Positions 5,800 through 5,846 of a stretch of DNA of 5,846 nucleotides are shown here, in pieces. Under the pieces are notes generated by a model. That model had not been told where the DNA came from. It ran no database searches and worked only from the letters and a program-made list of their open reading frames with translations. How positions within the stretch are numbered: position 1 is the first letter of the stretch; the number at the start of each line of letters is the position of its first letter. A program made the position numbers and the translations under genes. This DNA is from DAMCAP01 sp964370205. GTDB lineage: Bacteria > Bacillota > Clostridia > Oscillospirales > Ruminococcaceae. The stretch lies in NCBI GenBank assembly GCA_964370205.1, contig CAYJIK010000098.1, positions 1 to 5,846 of the forward strand. Reading direction: 5' to 3'.

Positions 5800-5846
5800 G
5801 ATATTTTAAAAATCAAAAGTAACAGCTCTTGCCTATGTATGAAAAT

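Noticed and set aside
5813..5845. Possible end of a - strand gene (reading FSYIGKSCYF then TGA) entering from the right edge
   Set aside because: Only ten codons are visible. The position ahead of a hairpin with a - strand T-tract is suggestive, but ten residues cannot support a gene call.

Overview
The window is dominated by three consecutive, intact large serine recombinase genes on the + strand (643-2310, 2359-4050, 4043-5587). A small conserved-looking accessory gene (265-489) precedes them. This is the recombination module of an integrative or mobilizable element, seen near one of its ends. The AT-rich sequence, strong GGAGG-type ribosome binding sites, GTG and TTG starts, and recombinases with a C-terminal zinc ribbon, coiled coil and DUF4368-like tail all point to a Gram-positive anaerobe of the class Clostridia. 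I cannot name a species.

Layout. Bases 1-53 hold a strong rho-independent terminator for a gene lying to the left of the window. Bases 54-264 carry no gene I recognise. A 74-residue protein (265-489) follows, starting at an ATG with a good ribosome binding site; it resembles the small DUF6870-type proteins often found in such elements. Bases 490-642 are a structured leader with a possible extended -10 promoter and three hairpins in a row. The last hairpin buries part of the ribosome binding site of the first recombinase, which starts at GTG. The second recombinase follows after 48 bases. The third starts at TTG inside the end of the second, with an 8-base overlap, so the three genes very probably form one operon and at least the last two are translationally coupled. 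Bases 5588-5846 are non-coding as far as I can see. They hold an imperfect inverted repeat, a segment sharing ordered words with the leader of the first recombinase, and a 16-pair hairpin that looks like a bidirectional terminator.

How the genes work together (inference). All three recombinases keep the catalytic serine, the YxRxS context and the SRFGR arginine motif, so none looks like a dead partner. The operon may make three different subunits that act together, or that divide the work of integration, excision and att-site choice. This would resemble, with an extra member, the CcrA/CcrB pair of staphylococcal cassettes. The element end is expected close behind the third gene; the inverted repeat near 5692-5725 is my best candidate for an attachment site. 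None of this could be tested by database search here.
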